From positions 1 to 56,906 of the forward strand of contig CALJSB010000099.1 of the NCBI GenBank assembly GCA_937976305.1: a DNA stretch of 56,906 nucleotides. The letters run 5' to 3'. This stretch comes from an uncultured Acidimicrobiales bacterium (lineage in GTDB: Bacteria > Actinomycetota > Acidimicrobiia > Acidimicrobiales > SZUA-35). Positions within the stretch are counted from its first letter, which is position 1. Each line of letters begins with the position of its first letter. A program made the position numbers and the translations under genes. The notes beneath the pieces were generated by a model that did no database searches, was not told the DNA's origin, and saw only the letters and a list, made by a program, of their open reading frames with translations. This document shows positions 15,933-24,277 of this stretch, piece by piece.

Positions 15933-16823
15933 CTACTGCCTTTGCCCGTAGTCGCCCCAGGGTTCGTCCCGTTCGGCAATCACCTGCCGGAACCCCTTGT
16001 CGCCGAAGGCTTCGGTCCACTGGTAGGCCTCTTCGGTGTGGCGGGTCACGCCATCGAAGAACGTTCCCATCATCTGGGTGGTGCGCAGACCCATGTTCTC
16101 GAAGGCCTGGTTGATCAGCATCTTGTTGAGGGCCAACTGGTTGGCGGGGATGTGCTTGAACCGTTGGGCCTCGGCCTCGATGGCAGCCGCAATCTCTCCC
16201 GGCTCGAAAACCTGCGACACCAGGCCGATGCGGTGCGCCGTTTCGGCATCAATGGCACGCCCGGTGAGCAAGAACTGCTTGGCGTGTTCGAGCCCGAGTC
16301 GGTACACCCACATCATGGTGGTCGGGGTGCCGAAGATGCGGCTCGGGGCATATCCGATGTGGGCATCGCTGGCCATGAACAGCAGATCGCAACACAGCAC
16401 GAGATCGGTGGCGCCACCGACGGCCCAACCGGTGATCTCGCCGAGCACGGGTTTCGGACACTCCCAGATCTTCATGAACCGGCGCACGTTGTTGTTCATG
16501 AATTGGTAGTCACGGACCGGGTCCCACGCTCCGTCGCGTCGCTCCGGCCCTTTGGCTCCATAGGGCGTTGGCCACCCGGCCGGATCATCGCCGGCTTCTG
16601 AGTCGCTGTCGCCAAAGCTGGCCGTGAGGTCGTATCCCGCAGTGAGCGTGCCCTCAGCGCCCCGCAGCACAACGGCGGCGACATCAGACGACTTCGTCGC
16701 CGCGTCGATGCTGTCGGCCACTCCTTGGATCACCGCATTGTTGAGGGCGTTCTTCTTGTGAGGACGGTTCAGCGTGATGATGGCGATGTCGTCACGCTCT
16801 TCGTACAGAACAGGATCGGTCAC
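15933..16823 (-). CDS. Crotonase/enoyl-CoA hydratase-like protein
   Basis: A 296-residue crotonase-fold protein. The oxyanion-hole segments are TLTAGYDL and ITGWAVGGATDLVL, and the N-terminal IITLNRPHKKNALNN is typical. In hydratases two Glu residues do the catalysis, one just after GGG and one in a PE motif; here the first region reads GGATDL and the second reads YAPSRIFG, so neither canonical Glu is seen. The protein may therefore catalyse another crotonase reaction (isomerase, hydrolase or C-C bond chemistry). I chose GTG 16823, because longer upstream starts would overlap the divergent gene's promoter; AAAGAT lies 6 nt before it. It converges with the P450 gene. Confidence 0.82.
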   Translation of the reverse strand: MTDPVLYEERDDIAIITLNRPHKKNALNNAVIQGVADSIDAATKSSDVAAVVLRGAEGTLTAGYDLTASFGDSDSEAGDDPAGWPTPYGAKGPERRDGAWDPVRDYQFMNNNVRRFMKIWECPKPVLGEITGWAVGGATDLVLCCDLLFMASDAHIGYAPSRIFGTPTTMMWVYRLGLEHAKQFLLTGRAIDAETAHRIGLVSQVFEPGEIAAAIEAEAQRFKHIPANQLALNKMLINQAFENMGLRTTQMMGTFFDGVTRHTEEAYQWTEAFGDKGFRQVIAERDEPWGDYGQRQ

Positions 16824-16858
16824 CTCGCCATCTTTGCACTCGGAACACCTGGGGGCTC

Positions 16859-16864
16859 TAACGT
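16859..16864 (+). promoter_or_regulatory. Candidate -10 box for the ATC-hydrolase-like gene
   Basis: TAACGT is followed by six bases (CGGGCC) and the ATG at 16871: a clear TANNNT-N6-ATG leaderless signature. Confidence 0.55.
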
Positions 16865-16870
16865 CGGGCC

Positions 16871-17392
16871 ATGAGCGACCAGCCAGACGCAGCACGACCA
16901 GACACCCTCAACGACATCGGCGTGCTCAAACGCCGAGAGATCGAAGCCCGCATCGTTGCTCCTCTGCTCGAGCGCTTTGCCGAAGAGTTTGGGTCAGACC
17001 GTGTGTATGAACTGGCACGCGAGGTTGTTGTTGGTGTGGCGCAGAGTCAGGGAGCGGCCCTGGCAGCTCACATGGGCGGAAACGACCTGAGCTACTTCTC
17101 TGGTTCGATGGACAACTGGACCAAGGGCGGTGCGCTCGAGATCGAAGTCGTTGAACACACCGATGAGGTCTACGCCTTCAACGTCAACCGGTGCCGCTAT
17201 GCCGAGATGTATCGCGACCTTGGTCTGGCCGAACTCGGCGCAACGTTGTCGTGCGATCGCGACGGCACGATGGTGCAAGGTTTCAACCCCGACATCGAGT
17301 TCTCCCGAACTCAGACCATCATGGGTGGTGCTGACCATTGCGACTTCGTCTATCGCACGGGCGATTCGGAGACCGCAGTCGAGCTCTCTTGA
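16871..17392 (+). CDS. L-2-amino-thiazoline-4-carboxylate hydrolase-like protein
   Basis: A 173-residue protein matching the ATC-hydrolase family in its second half: NVNRCRYAEMYRDLGLAELG, TLSCDRDGTMVQGFNPDIEF, RTQTIMGGADHCDFVYR. The conserved Cys in CRYAEMY, LSCDRD and DHCDF are all present. The N-terminal half is helical (LKRREIEARIVAPLLERF). The founding enzyme opens an aminothiazoline ring on the way to cysteine, but most relatives are uncharacterised, so the substrate is open. It stands alone between a divergent crotonase-like gene and the sigma-factor pair. Confidence 0.82.
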   Translation: MSDQPDAARPDTLNDIGVLKRREIEARIVAPLLERFAEEFGSDRVYELAREVVVGVAQSQGAALAAHMGGNDLSYFSGSMDNWTKGGALEIEVVEHTDEVYAFNVNRCRYAEMYRDLGLAELGATLSCDRDGTMVQGFNPDIEFSRTQTIMGGADHCDFVYRTGDSETAVELS

Positions 17393-17476
17393 TGATTCCT
17401 CAGATCTTTTCCCTCGACGTGTAAGGATTTCACCAGTGCCGGACATGTCTTCAATGTGTCGAACCTGACTGTCCCC

Positions 17477-18025
17477 ATGACGAGCACGTCATCCGATCTC
17501 CGGTTCCGTGAGATCTTCAACGCCAACGTCGCAGGCATCGAGGCGTACTGCCGCCGGCGCCTGTCACCAGATGCTGTCGCCGACGCAGTGTCAGAGACCT
17601 TCCTTGTCGCCTGGCGCCGCATTGATTCGGTGCCGGATGGACACGAGGCTCGGCTCTGGCTCTTTGGCGTGGCTCGTCGCGTTGTTGCCAACGTCAATCG
17701 ATCCGCTGACCGCTCCGAACGACTACATCTGCGCCTCGTGCACGAGCGTCCAAACGCCAGCACTCACACCGAAGGTCATGAGGTCGTCCTCGATGCCCTC
17801 AGCACCCTGAGCGACGACGACCAGGAGCTTCTCCGGCTGTTGGCATGGGAAGAACTGACCCATGCCGAGATCGCCGCCGTGCTCGACATCTCACCCAACG
17901 CTGTCGGCGTTCGAGCCCATCGAGCCAGACAACGGCTTGCCGCCGTACTCGATGCCGTCGCCACATCGTCCGATCCGCACAGTGAATCCCAAACCTCCAC
18001 CACGTTCGAAAGTGACCCCCGATGA
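17477..18025 (+). CDS. ECF RNA polymerase sigma factor
   Basis: A 182-residue sigma-70-family factor of ECF type. Region 2 is at about residues 10-75 (FREIFNANVAGIEAYCRRR, VSETFLVAWRRIDSVPDG, LWLFGVARRVVANV). Region 4 is at about 108-160 (LSTLSDDDQELLRLLAWEEL, THAEIAAVLDISPNAVGVRA, a helix-turn-helix). Start ATG 17477 is preferred by N-terminus length; GTG 17456 is possible. Its stop overlaps the start of the next gene (ATGA), a membrane-anchored partner. The target regulon cannot be read from the window. Confidence 0.88.
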   Translation: MTSTSSDLRFREIFNANVAGIEAYCRRRLSPDAVADAVSETFLVAWRRIDSVPDGHEARLWLFGVARRVVANVNRSADRSERLHLRLVHERPNASTHTEGHEVVLDALSTLSDDDQELLRLLAWEELTHAEIAAVLDISPNAVGVRAHRARQRLAAVLDAVATSSDPHSESQTSTTFESDPR

Positions 18026-18990
18026 ACGATCCAATCGACCGCCTCCGCGCCGCCAATCCGGTGCCAGAAACCGACCCCTCAACCCTCAATCACGATCGGA
18101 TCTTTGCGAGCGTGACGGGCGCTGATGCTGCGCCCGCCACGAACGATCGGGCGCTGTTCTCGGCCCCGCCGACGCAAGAGTCTGTCCGTGCCGGCTCGAG
18201 CCGCCAGCCCCGTCGGGGTCGTGTCGTGGCTGGTGTCGCCGCCGCCTTTGTCGTCGGCGCCATGGGCTTTGGTGCCGTCAGCCTCATCCCGTCGTCGACC
18301 CCAGCCGCAGCTGCCATGGTGCAGGCCGCTGCGGCAACAGAGGCAGCCGATACTGGCACGGTCACTCTCGGTATCGAACTCGAGGACAGCAGCGATACCT
18401 ATGGTGCCACGCTGTTCTCACGCTTTGACGGTCAAGACTTCTCGGCCACATTGGTCGAGGCAAGTGGCGACGACCTCGGCGTCCTCCCCGTCGAATTCGA
18501 GGTTCGCGTGATCGACGGCGAGATCTACGTTTCCGATGGTGACATGTGGGTCGTTGTTGACGATCCGAACGTGATGACGGCGCTTGAAGCGACCGGGTTT
18601 CCACTCGACATCGGCACGGCCAGTGCCGCGGTGGTTGATCTTGTCGAGGCTGCGGAAAGCGTCGAGGAAGTAGAGCCCGGTCACTTCCGTGGCACGGTGA
18701 CCGTTGGTGAGATCAAAGCGATCGCTGCTGATCACCCGAGCCTCGAGTTCTTCGTCCCCGAGTTGTTCGATACGGAGCTCGACGACGAGATGCTCGAGAT
18801 CGATCTCATCACCGACCAGTCAGGCGCCGTCGACCTCCTCACCCTCAACGCATCACCCACAGCCCCAGACGGCTCGGATGAGCAAGTCGATGCCACCCTG
18901 GTGATTGACTTTGAGGACCTCGGAACCGAGCAAGTCATCGAGCGGCCCGCCGATGCCCAACCGCTCGACCTCACGACATTCGCCGACTGA
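18022..18990 (+). CDS. Membrane-anchored partner of the ECF sigma factor (putative anti-sigma)
   Basis: A 322-residue protein, with a cytoplasmic N-terminus of about 65 residues opening MNDPIDRLRAANPVPE, one membrane span at about 68-89, and an extracytoplasmic domain of about 230 acidic residues (DSSDTYGATLFSRFDG, YVSDGDMWVVVDDPN). The DRLRAANPVP opening and coupling to an ECF sigma gene by a 4-bp overlap are typical of actinobacterial sigma-factor partner proteins (CU044_5270-like). No HxxxCxxC zinc anti-sigma motif is present, so anti-sigma function is inferred from context only. The outer domain resembles lipoprotein-type LppX/LprG-like or sensor domains in having alternating beta-strand patterns, but I do not claim homology. 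Confidence 0.72.
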   Translation: MNDPIDRLRAANPVPETDPSTLNHDRIFASVTGADAAPATNDRALFSAPPTQESVRAGSSRQPRRGRVVAGVAAAFVVGAMGFGAVSLIPSSTPAAAAMVQAAAATEAADTGTVTLGIELEDSSDTYGATLFSRFDGQDFSATLVEASGDDLGVLPVEFEVRVIDGEIYVSDGDMWVVVDDPNVMTALEATGFPLDIGTASAAVVDLVEAAESVEEVEPGHFRGTVTVGEIKAIAADHPSLEFFVPELFDTELDDEMLEIDLITDQSGAVDLLTLNASPTAPDGSDEQVDATLVIDFEDLGTEQVIERPADAQPLDLTTFAD

Positions 18991-19028
18991 TCCTCACTGC
19001 GCCTTCCAGTCCCAGTACCGCCCAGCAG

Positions 19029-19034
19029 TAGGGT
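19029..19034 (+). promoter_or_regulatory. Candidate -10 box for the acyl-CoA dehydrogenase gene
   Basis: TAGGGT is followed by six bases (GCTGCC) and the ATG at 19041, a leaderless signature. A small inverted repeat (CAGCA at 19023-19027, TGCTG at 19034-19038) surrounds it and could be an operator. Confidence 0.5.
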
Positions 19035-19040
19035 GCTGCC

Positions 19041-20156
19041 ATGGTTGATGCCCGCCGAGCAGCTGTTCGTTCCTGGCTCGAGGCGAATCCGCAGCCCACA
19101 CAAGCCGACCTCGGTCGAGCCGGGTACCTGACCCCTCACTGGCCTGAGCCGTGGGGGCTCGGGGCCGATGCTGAACATCAGCTGATCATCGACGACGAGT
19201 TGGCGGGAGTCGAGACCAGGTTCCCGCACTCAGCCATTGGCCTCGGTTGGGCCGGGCCGACGTTGCTCGCCGGCGGCAGCCCCGAACAGCGGGATCGTTG
19301 GCTCCCCGGGATCCTCGACGGATCGGAGATGTGGTGCCAGCTGTTCTCTGAACCCGAAGCCGGTTCTGATCTGGCCTCGTTGCGGCTCGACGCCGAACCG
19401 GACGGAGACGACTGGGTGATCTCGGGCCAGAAGATCTGGTCAACCTGGGCCAACGAGTCCGACTGGGGCATCCTTCTGGCTCGAACGAGCCGAGGGGCAA
19501 CCAAATACGACGGCATCTCGTACTTCTGCCTCGACATGAGTTCGCCCGGCATCGAGATCCGGAAGATCATCGAGATGACCGGCGGCAATCACTTCAACGA
19601 GACGTTCTTCAACGAGGTTCGGGTACCGGGGGACTGCCTGATCGGTCAGGAGGGCGACGGTTGGCGGCTCGCCAAAGTGACGCTGGGCGCTGAGCGACTT
19701 TCGCTCTCGGAGGGTGGCGTGTTGTGGGGCATGGGCCCGACCGCTGAAGAGTGTCTGGCCCACCTGCAAACCGGCACTCTCCACAACAGTGCGTGGACCG
19801 ACCCGGTTGAACGGCAGCGGTTCTCCTCGGTCGCCAACGACTCGGAGATCATTCGACTCCTCAGCCTGCGAATGCTCGAGATGGCCGTGTCTGGTGATAC
19901 CGCCCATGCACAAGCCTTTGCCTCGATTCGCAAGTGCTTGGCCGACGTTTTCGGCCAAGACGTGTTGTCGCTCGTGAAAGATCGCCGTGGCGCCGAGGGA
20001 ATGCTCGGAACCCAGGACGAACAGACCGAACACACCGATGTGTGGCACTGGGGCTACCTCTTCAGCAGAGCCCTCACGATCGGCGGTGGTACGAGCGAGG
20101 TGCAACGCAACATCATCGGCGAACGACTGCTGGGGCTCCCGAGGGAACCCTCGTGA
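19041..20156 (+). CDS. Acyl-CoA dehydrogenase-family protein
   Basis: A 371-residue flavoprotein of the acyl-CoA dehydrogenase superfamily. Signatures are CQLFSEPEAGSDLASL (FAD-binding loop), ISGQKIWSTWANESDWGILLAR, and the C-terminal ALTIGGGTSEVQRNIIGERL. It is expected to introduce an alpha,beta double bond in an acyl-CoA with an electron-transfer flavoprotein. The catalytic Glu cannot be placed with confidence by eye. The next gene overlaps by 4 bp (GTGA), linking it to an amine oxidase. Substrate chain type is unknown. Confidence 0.88.
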   Translation: MVDARRAAVRSWLEANPQPTQADLGRAGYLTPHWPEPWGLGADAEHQLIIDDELAGVETRFPHSAIGLGWAGPTLLAGGSPEQRDRWLPGILDGSEMWCQLFSEPEAGSDLASLRLDAEPDGDDWVISGQKIWSTWANESDWGILLARTSRGATKYDGISYFCLDMSSPGIEIRKIIEMTGGNHFNETFFNEVRVPGDCLIGQEGDGWRLAKVTLGAERLSLSEGGVLWGMGPTAEECLAHLQTGTLHNSAWTDPVERQRFSSVANDSEIIRLLSLRMLEMAVSGDTAHAQAFASIRKCLADVFGQDVLSLVKDRRGAEGMLGTQDEQTEHTDVWHWGYLFSRALTIGGGTSEVQRNIIGERLLGLPREPS

Positions 20157-21319
20157 GTTCGACTGATCACGACGCCGACCTGATCGTGATCGGCCTCGGG
20201 GCCATGGGCGCAGCAACCGCGTACCACGCCGCGAAGGCCGGCCTACGCGTGATTGGGTTCGACCAGAACGAGCCGCCCCACAACTTGGGTTCAACCCACG
20301 CCGAGACCCGCATCACTCGGCTGGCGGTGGGCGAGGGGCCGCAGTACTTGCCATTCGTGGCCCGCTCGCACGACATCTGGCGCCAGCTCGAAGAGGCGAC
20401 GGGAGAGTCGTTGTTGCACCAGACCGGCGGTCTGCTCGTGACCGAGCCACAGGCGATCGAGGGCCAACGCTGGGAAGACTTTGCCTTCGTGACCAAGGGC
20501 ATCGCCGACGACGCCGGCATCCCCTTCTCGATCGAGGATCCAGCCGCCGTGCGGCGCCGCCACCCGCACTATCAGATCCCCGACCGAATGCGCGTCGGCT
20601 TCGAGCCAACGGCAGGCCTTGTGATGGCCGAGCGCGCCGTTGCCGTTCAACTCGCCGAAGCCCGCCGCCTCGGGGCTGAGCTTCGTACCGGCCACCGAGT
20701 CGATGCCGTCAACTCTGATGGCAGCGGTGTCGACGTCATGGTGGCCGGCTCCAGCTTCAGAGCCGACCAGGTGGTGTTGTCGACGGGACCGTGGATCCAC
20801 GACCTCGCACCCAGGTCGATGACCGATCAGATCACCATCTCCCGACAGGTCGTGTACTGGTTCGAGGCGGAAGATCTCGACGAGTTCAGCACCGAACGAT
20901 TGCCATGGCTGATGTGGATCGCGCAGCTCGAAGAGGAATACGTCGGCATCTTTCCATCGCCGCCCGGCACAACGCCGGGTCTGAAAGTGCTCGGCGAACA
21001 GTTCCTGGAGGTGACAAACCCCACCGATGTCGAACGAGAGGTCTCACAAGACGAGATCGACGACTTCTACGAACGGCTGTTGGTTCCGAAAGTCTCGGGT
21101 GTCACGCCGAATTGTCTGCGGGCCGAAGTCTGCCTCTACGCCAACACACCAGACGACCACTTCGTCATCGATCGTCACCCCGAAACAGAACGCATCATGG
21201 TGATGTCGCCGTGCAGCGGCCATGGCTTCAAACACAGCACGGCGCTGGGCGAAGCCGTTGCCCAGGTGGTGGCAACTGGCGACAGTGACCTCGATCTCTC
21301 GCCGTTTGCTACCAGGTAG
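20153..21319 (+). CDS. FAD-dependent N-methyl amino acid / sarcosine-oxidase-type enzyme
   Basis: A 388-residue DAO-superfamily flavoenzyme of the monomeric sarcosine oxidase/N-methyltryptophan oxidase group. The dinucleotide motif is IVIGLGAMGAATAYHAAKAG, and the family-specific segment LGSTHAETRITRLAVGEGP follows. The covalent-flavin region near the C-terminus is LRAEVCLYANTPDDHFVID with a Cys in the expected place, followed by SPCSGHGFKHSTALGEAVA. It should oxidise a secondary amine of an N-methyl amino acid to give formaldehyde or an imine plus peroxide. Start GTG 20153 overlaps the acyl-CoA dehydrogenase stop. Its 3' end overlaps that of paaC by 11 bp on the opposite strand. Confidence 0.88.
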   Translation: MSSTDHDADLIVIGLGAMGAATAYHAAKAGLRVIGFDQNEPPHNLGSTHAETRITRLAVGEGPQYLPFVARSHDIWRQLEEATGESLLHQTGGLLVTEPQAIEGQRWEDFAFVTKGIADDAGIPFSIEDPAAVRRRHPHYQIPDRMRVGFEPTAGLVMAERAVAVQLAEARRLGAELRTGHRVDAVNSDGSGVDVMVAGSSFRADQVVLSTGPWIHDLAPRSMTDQITISRQVVYWFEAEDLDEFSTERLPWLMWIAQLEEEYVGIFPSPPGTTPGLKVLGEQFLEVTNPTDVEREVSQDEIDDFYERLLVPKVSGVTPNCLRAEVCLYANTPDDHFVIDRHPETERIMVMSPCSGHGFKHSTALGEAVAQVVATGDSDLDLSPFATR

Positions 21320-22055
21320 CACTCGGATCGAGCACGATGACCTCTTGGAGCGAGGCCTGAAGCTCATCGAAGTGTGAGCTTCGCACGGTCCGGTGGTGCT
21401 GCTCCGGTGCGTCGACGGGCCAGTTGAATGCGAAACTCCATTCTTCGAGGCTTGCCGTGGTGCTGGCCTTCCATTGGCCGGCCAGGTCGGCCGACGATGC
21501 CGTGACCACCCCCTCCGCAAGCGCTTCGGCTTCGCCGCTGACTGGATCCCACAGGCCGAGACCGAGCGGCAGCATCGTCGCGAGCGCCGATTCGATCATC
21601 GAACGTCCCTGATCGTCGCCATCGGCGATGCGGCTCATGTACATCGTGGCGTGGTCCCGGTGGAAGCTCTCTTCCCGTTCGGCCCGAGCGGCCAGCAGGC
21701 TGAGGCCCTCAATCGACGACCCAGCGAAGGCACCCCAGCGAAGCGCTTCGGCTTCGTCGTAGAGCCAGTGACGAACCAATGATTCGTGCCACTGTTCGCA
21801 GGGCCATTCGGCGAGCCAGGCGCTGCGATACTCAGCCGCTGGCCTGAGCAAAGCGAAGTGATCGACGTTGTCGGTGAGGTACTCGTACAGCGCAACGGCA
21901 TGTCCGAGTTCGTCTTGGGCGATCGAGCAGAACGCCAGGTCTTCTTCGAGAAACGGCCCGAGACCAATCCATGCTGCATGCCGGGCACCGATCATGTGCT
22001 CGTCGTCGGCAAAGGCCAAAACGACTTGCTGGGCCGCGGGGGAGAGTTCGGTCAC
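21309..22055 (-). CDS. paaC: 1,2-phenylacetyl-CoA epoxidase subunit PaaC
   Basis: A 248-residue ferritin-like structural subunit. Typical segments are LAFADDEHMIGARHAAWIG, the AFCSIAQDELGHAVALYEYL helix, a His/Glu-rich helix EREESFHRDHATMYM, and the C-terminal VDAPEQHHRT. PaaC pairs with the catalytic PaaA in the phenylacetyl-CoA ring-epoxidase core. Start GTG 22055 overlaps the paaB stop by 4 bp (GTGA). It is the last gene of a paaA-D-B-C operon and ends convergently with the amine oxidase gene. No paaE follows. Confidence 0.92.
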   Translation of the reverse strand: MTELSPAAQQVVLAFADDEHMIGARHAAWIGLGPFLEEDLAFCSIAQDELGHAVALYEYLTDNVDHFALLRPAAEYRSAWLAEWPCEQWHESLVRHWLYDEAEALRWGAFAGSSIEGLSLLAARAEREESFHRDHATMYMSRIADGDDQGRSMIESALATMLPLGLGLWDPVSGEAEALAEGVVTASSADLAGQWKASTTASLEEWSFAFNWPVDAPEQHHRTVRSSHFDELQASLQEVIVLDPSATW

Positions 22056-22378
22056 CGATTGGCTCCTTCTTCTCGAGCCTGCTTTCGGCGGGCGGCCACT
22101 CGCTTGCCATCGTTGTGGCGATGTGGCTTGTCGTTGTTCGGTGCCATCAGGTCGGGGTCGGCCGACAGGATGTGGTCGCGCTCGACGACCCACATGAGAT
22201 CGCCCTCGCCTCGTCGGCTGTAGGCCTCTCGGGCCAGCGGGATAGCCATCACATCATCGGGGGCTTGGAGCGATCCGGCGTGGCGAAACTCTTCCTTGCC
22301 GTCCTTCTTGAGGAACACCTCATACGTACGCATCTCTGCGTTGTCACTCGTCGCAGCGTTTCTGGGATCTGGGCTCAC
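22052..22378 (-). CDS. paaB: 1,2-phenylacetyl-CoA epoxidase subunit PaaB
   Basis: A 108-residue small subunit with the PaaB core: RTYEVFLKKDGKEEFRHAGS, then MAIPLAREAYSRRGEGDLMW and VVERDHILSADPD. PaaB organises the PaaAC core and is needed for activity. I chose GTG 22378, which overlaps the paaD stop (GTGA), matching the 4-bp coupling throughout this operon; ATG 22333, giving MRTYEV, is also possible. The C-terminus is short and basic (NDGKRVAARRKQAREEG). Confidence 0.9.
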   Translation of the reverse strand: MSPDPRNAATSDNAEMRTYEVFLKKDGKEEFRHAGSLQAPDDVMAIPLAREAYSRRGEGDLMWVVERDHILSADPDLMAPNNDKPHRHNDGKRVAARRKQAREEGANR

Positions 22379-22827
22379 CGCATGACCTCCACCGCGTTGC
22401 GGCAGCTGTCGCACCAGGCAATCGATCGGCAGCGGGTGGGCCCAGCCATCGACTGATCACGCACGGTGTCGCTCCCGCACACTGGGCAGCGCAGGGTTCC
22501 GTCCTTGCGGCGCAGAACCACAGTGAAGTCGCGAGCAAGCCGTTGACGACCGAGGTCAGACAGGCGATCGGTCGACCACACGGGTGCCGGCAGCCACTCG
22601 ACCTGGCACGAATCGATTTCGGGCCGTTCGGTCAGGGCTTCGGCGACGTCGGCGGCGATCATCTTGAGCGCCGGACAGCCAGAGAATGTCGGAATCAACC
22701 CGACAGTCACCACGCCATCGCGCTCCTCGATCTCTTCGACGAGCCCAAGATCAACAATCGACAATCCGGGATACTCGGGATCGTCGACATTGCGTAACGC
22801 GTCGTGTGCGGCAGCGAGAGCGGTCAT
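22375..22827 (-). CDS. paaD: Phenylacetate-degradation protein PaaD (MIP18/DUF59-type)
   Basis: A 150-residue protein: an N-terminal DUF59 domain (LRNVDDPEYPGLSIVDLGLV, PTFSGCPALKMIAADVAEAL with its conserved Cys) and a C-terminal zinc-ribbon-like part (RCPVCGSDTV, then CRSIAWCDSC). This two-part layout is that of PaaD, thought to help assemble or mature the metal site of the phenylacetyl-CoA epoxidase. Start ATG 22827 overlaps the paaA stop (ATGA). Its place directly after paaA rather than after paaC is unusual. Confidence 0.92.
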   Translation of the reverse strand: MTALAAAHDALRNVDDPEYPGLSIVDLGLVEEIEERDGVVTVGLIPTFSGCPALKMIAADVAEALTERPEIDSCQVEWLPAPVWSTDRLSDLGRQRLARDFTVVLRRKDGTLRCPVCGSDTVRDQSMAGPTRCRSIAWCDSCRNAVEVMR

Positions 22828-23741
22828 GCGGCTCGTCGGGCGATTGCTGCGTCGAGGCTGGCCCGCACCCAGGCCGTGTCGGCCCAGTTTCGTGCCGCGG
22901 TGTCGATGCGTCGGGCCGAGTCGGGTCCACCGTTGCGCATGGTGGCCTTGAGCGGCTCCCAGTCGATCTCGCCGGTGAGCCACTGTCCGTCGACCTCGCG
23001 CAGCTCCGGGTCGGGGATCACGAAGCCGTAGCCCTGCAGCAGCGGTACGTACTTCTGCACGTAGGCATGCCGCAGCACCTCGTTGCGTTCAGACTTGATC
23101 TTCCAACGCAGCAGATTGTCGTCGGGCGGCGAGTCAGGGCCGAAGAGCTGCACCGACGGCCACCACCACCGGTCGAGGGCGGCCTGGAACATCTCGTGTT
23201 GCACGTCGGTCCCGTTGCTCAGCCTCAGCAGCATCTCTTCGCCGTGGCGCATGTGGAAGCCCTCTTCGCTGATGATGCGCTTGAGCACCCGCTTGTACGG
23301 GCCGTAGGAACACTCAGCGAAGACAGCTCGCTGGCTGGCAAAGGCGGCGGCGTCGACGAGGAAGGCAATGGCGATCTGATCAGCCCAGGTGACGGCCTGG
23401 TAGTGGAACACATTGTGGAATCGCGACCGGCCATCGAAGAGGTCCTCGAGGATTTCGGTCCGTGACTTGATCCCCATGTCGGCCGCCACCATGTACAGCA
23501 GATGGGCGTGGCCGATCTCGTCTTGGGTCTTGGCGAGGAAGATCTGCTTGAGCCTCAGACCAGGGGCTCGGGGAATCCAATCTCGTTCGGTGAGCCCGCC
23601 CATCATCTCGGAGTTGGCGTGGAACTCGATGAAGCGGAAGACCTCGTCGCGATAGACCTGCGGCATGTCGTCACCTGCTTCGACCATGCCCCCGTCGTCG
23701 AGAAACGACTCGAACTCGTCCAGGTCAGACCATGTCCTCAT
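22824..23741 (-). CDS. paaA: 1,2-phenylacetyl-CoA epoxidase catalytic subunit PaaA
   Basis: A 305-residue di-iron subunit that epoxidises the ring of phenylacetyl-CoA. The ferritin-like metal helices are seen in LAKTQDEIGHAHLLYMV and in RIISEEGFHMRHGEEML (ExxH motifs), and the N-terminal QVYRDEVFRFIEFHANSEM is characteristic. Length is normal for the family. It is the first gene of the operon; a TAGGAT hexamer lies exactly 6 nt before the ATG, so the transcript is probably leaderless. The electron-transfer subunit PaaE and the ligase PaaK are not in the window. Confidence 0.94.
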   Translation of the reverse strand: MRTWSDLDEFESFLDDGGMVEAGDDMPQVYRDEVFRFIEFHANSEMMGGLTERDWIPRAPGLRLKQIFLAKTQDEIGHAHLLYMVAADMGIKSRTEILEDLFDGRSRFHNVFHYQAVTWADQIAIAFLVDAAAFASQRAVFAECSYGPYKRVLKRIISEEGFHMRHGEEMLLRLSNGTDVQHEMFQAALDRWWWPSVQLFGPDSPPDDNLLRWKIKSERNEVLRHAYVQKYVPLLQGYGFVIPDPELREVDGQWLTGEIDWEPLKATMRNGGPDSARRIDTAARNWADTAWVRASLDAAIARRAA

Positions 23742-23747
23742 GTGTGG

Positions 23748-23753
23748 ATCCTA
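23748..23753 (-). promoter_or_regulatory. Candidate -10 box of the paaADBC operon
   Basis: On the minus strand TAGGAT is followed by six bases (CCACAC) and the paaA ATG at 23741. It separates the paa operon from the marR-type gene whose stop is at 23781, so the two are probably not one transcript alone. Confidence 0.55.
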
Positions 23754-23780
23754 AAGAGGGAGGCCAAACTCGTCAAGGCC

Positions 23781-24269
23781 TTAACTATCGCGACTGGCCA
23801 GCTTTCCGAGTAGCCGACCCAATTCGGCAAGCTCAGCGCTTGTGAGCCCTTCGAACAGTTCCGCTTCACGAGCGTTCTGGGCTCGGTAACCATCCTCGAC
23901 CATGCGCCGACCGGCGTGGGTGAGGCTCACCGTGACGAGTCGGCCATCACTCTCCGACTTGGATTTCGTCACCAATCCCGCCCGCTCCAGCGTGGCGACC
24001 ACGCCAGACACGGCGGCACGACTGACGCCCGAAAGTGCTGCGATTTTGCGGGGCTGACTGTCGCCAATGACCCACAACGAGAACAGCACTCGAAATCCGG
24101 CCATCGACAGGTTGCTCGGTCGATGAACGACAGCCTCGAGATCCTGAATGACACGGGTGGCCGATCGGAACAGATTGAACGACGCTGTGAACGCGTCGAT
24201 GTCGATCGAGGCGTCGAGTTTCTTGACCTGGTCCCGAGCCTGCCGCTCGAAGGATTCTTCCGTCGACAT
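23781..24269 (-). CDS. MarR-family transcriptional regulator
   Basis: A 162-residue MarR-type regulator. The winged helix lies at about residues 55-120: LSMAGFRVLFSLWVIGDSQP, RKIAALSGVSRAAVSGVVAT as the recognition helix-turn-helix, then LERAGLVTKSKSESDGRLVT as the wing. Terminal helices would form the dimer. ATG 24269 is chosen by family length. It starts 8 bp after the stop of the TauD-type gene and so probably lies in its operon. It lies 27 bp before the paa promoter on the same strand, so the paa operon or the dioxygenase itself are likely targets; the ligand is unknown. Confidence 0.87.
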   Translation of the reverse strand: MSTEESFERQARDQVKKLDASIDIDAFTASFNLFRSATRVIQDLEAVVHRPSNLSMAGFRVLFSLWVIGDSQPRKIAALSGVSRAAVSGVVATLERAGLVTKSKSESDGRLVTVSLTHAGRRMVEDGYRAQNAREAELFEGLTSAELAELGRLLGKLASRDS

Positions 24270-24277
24270 CTGTGCCG

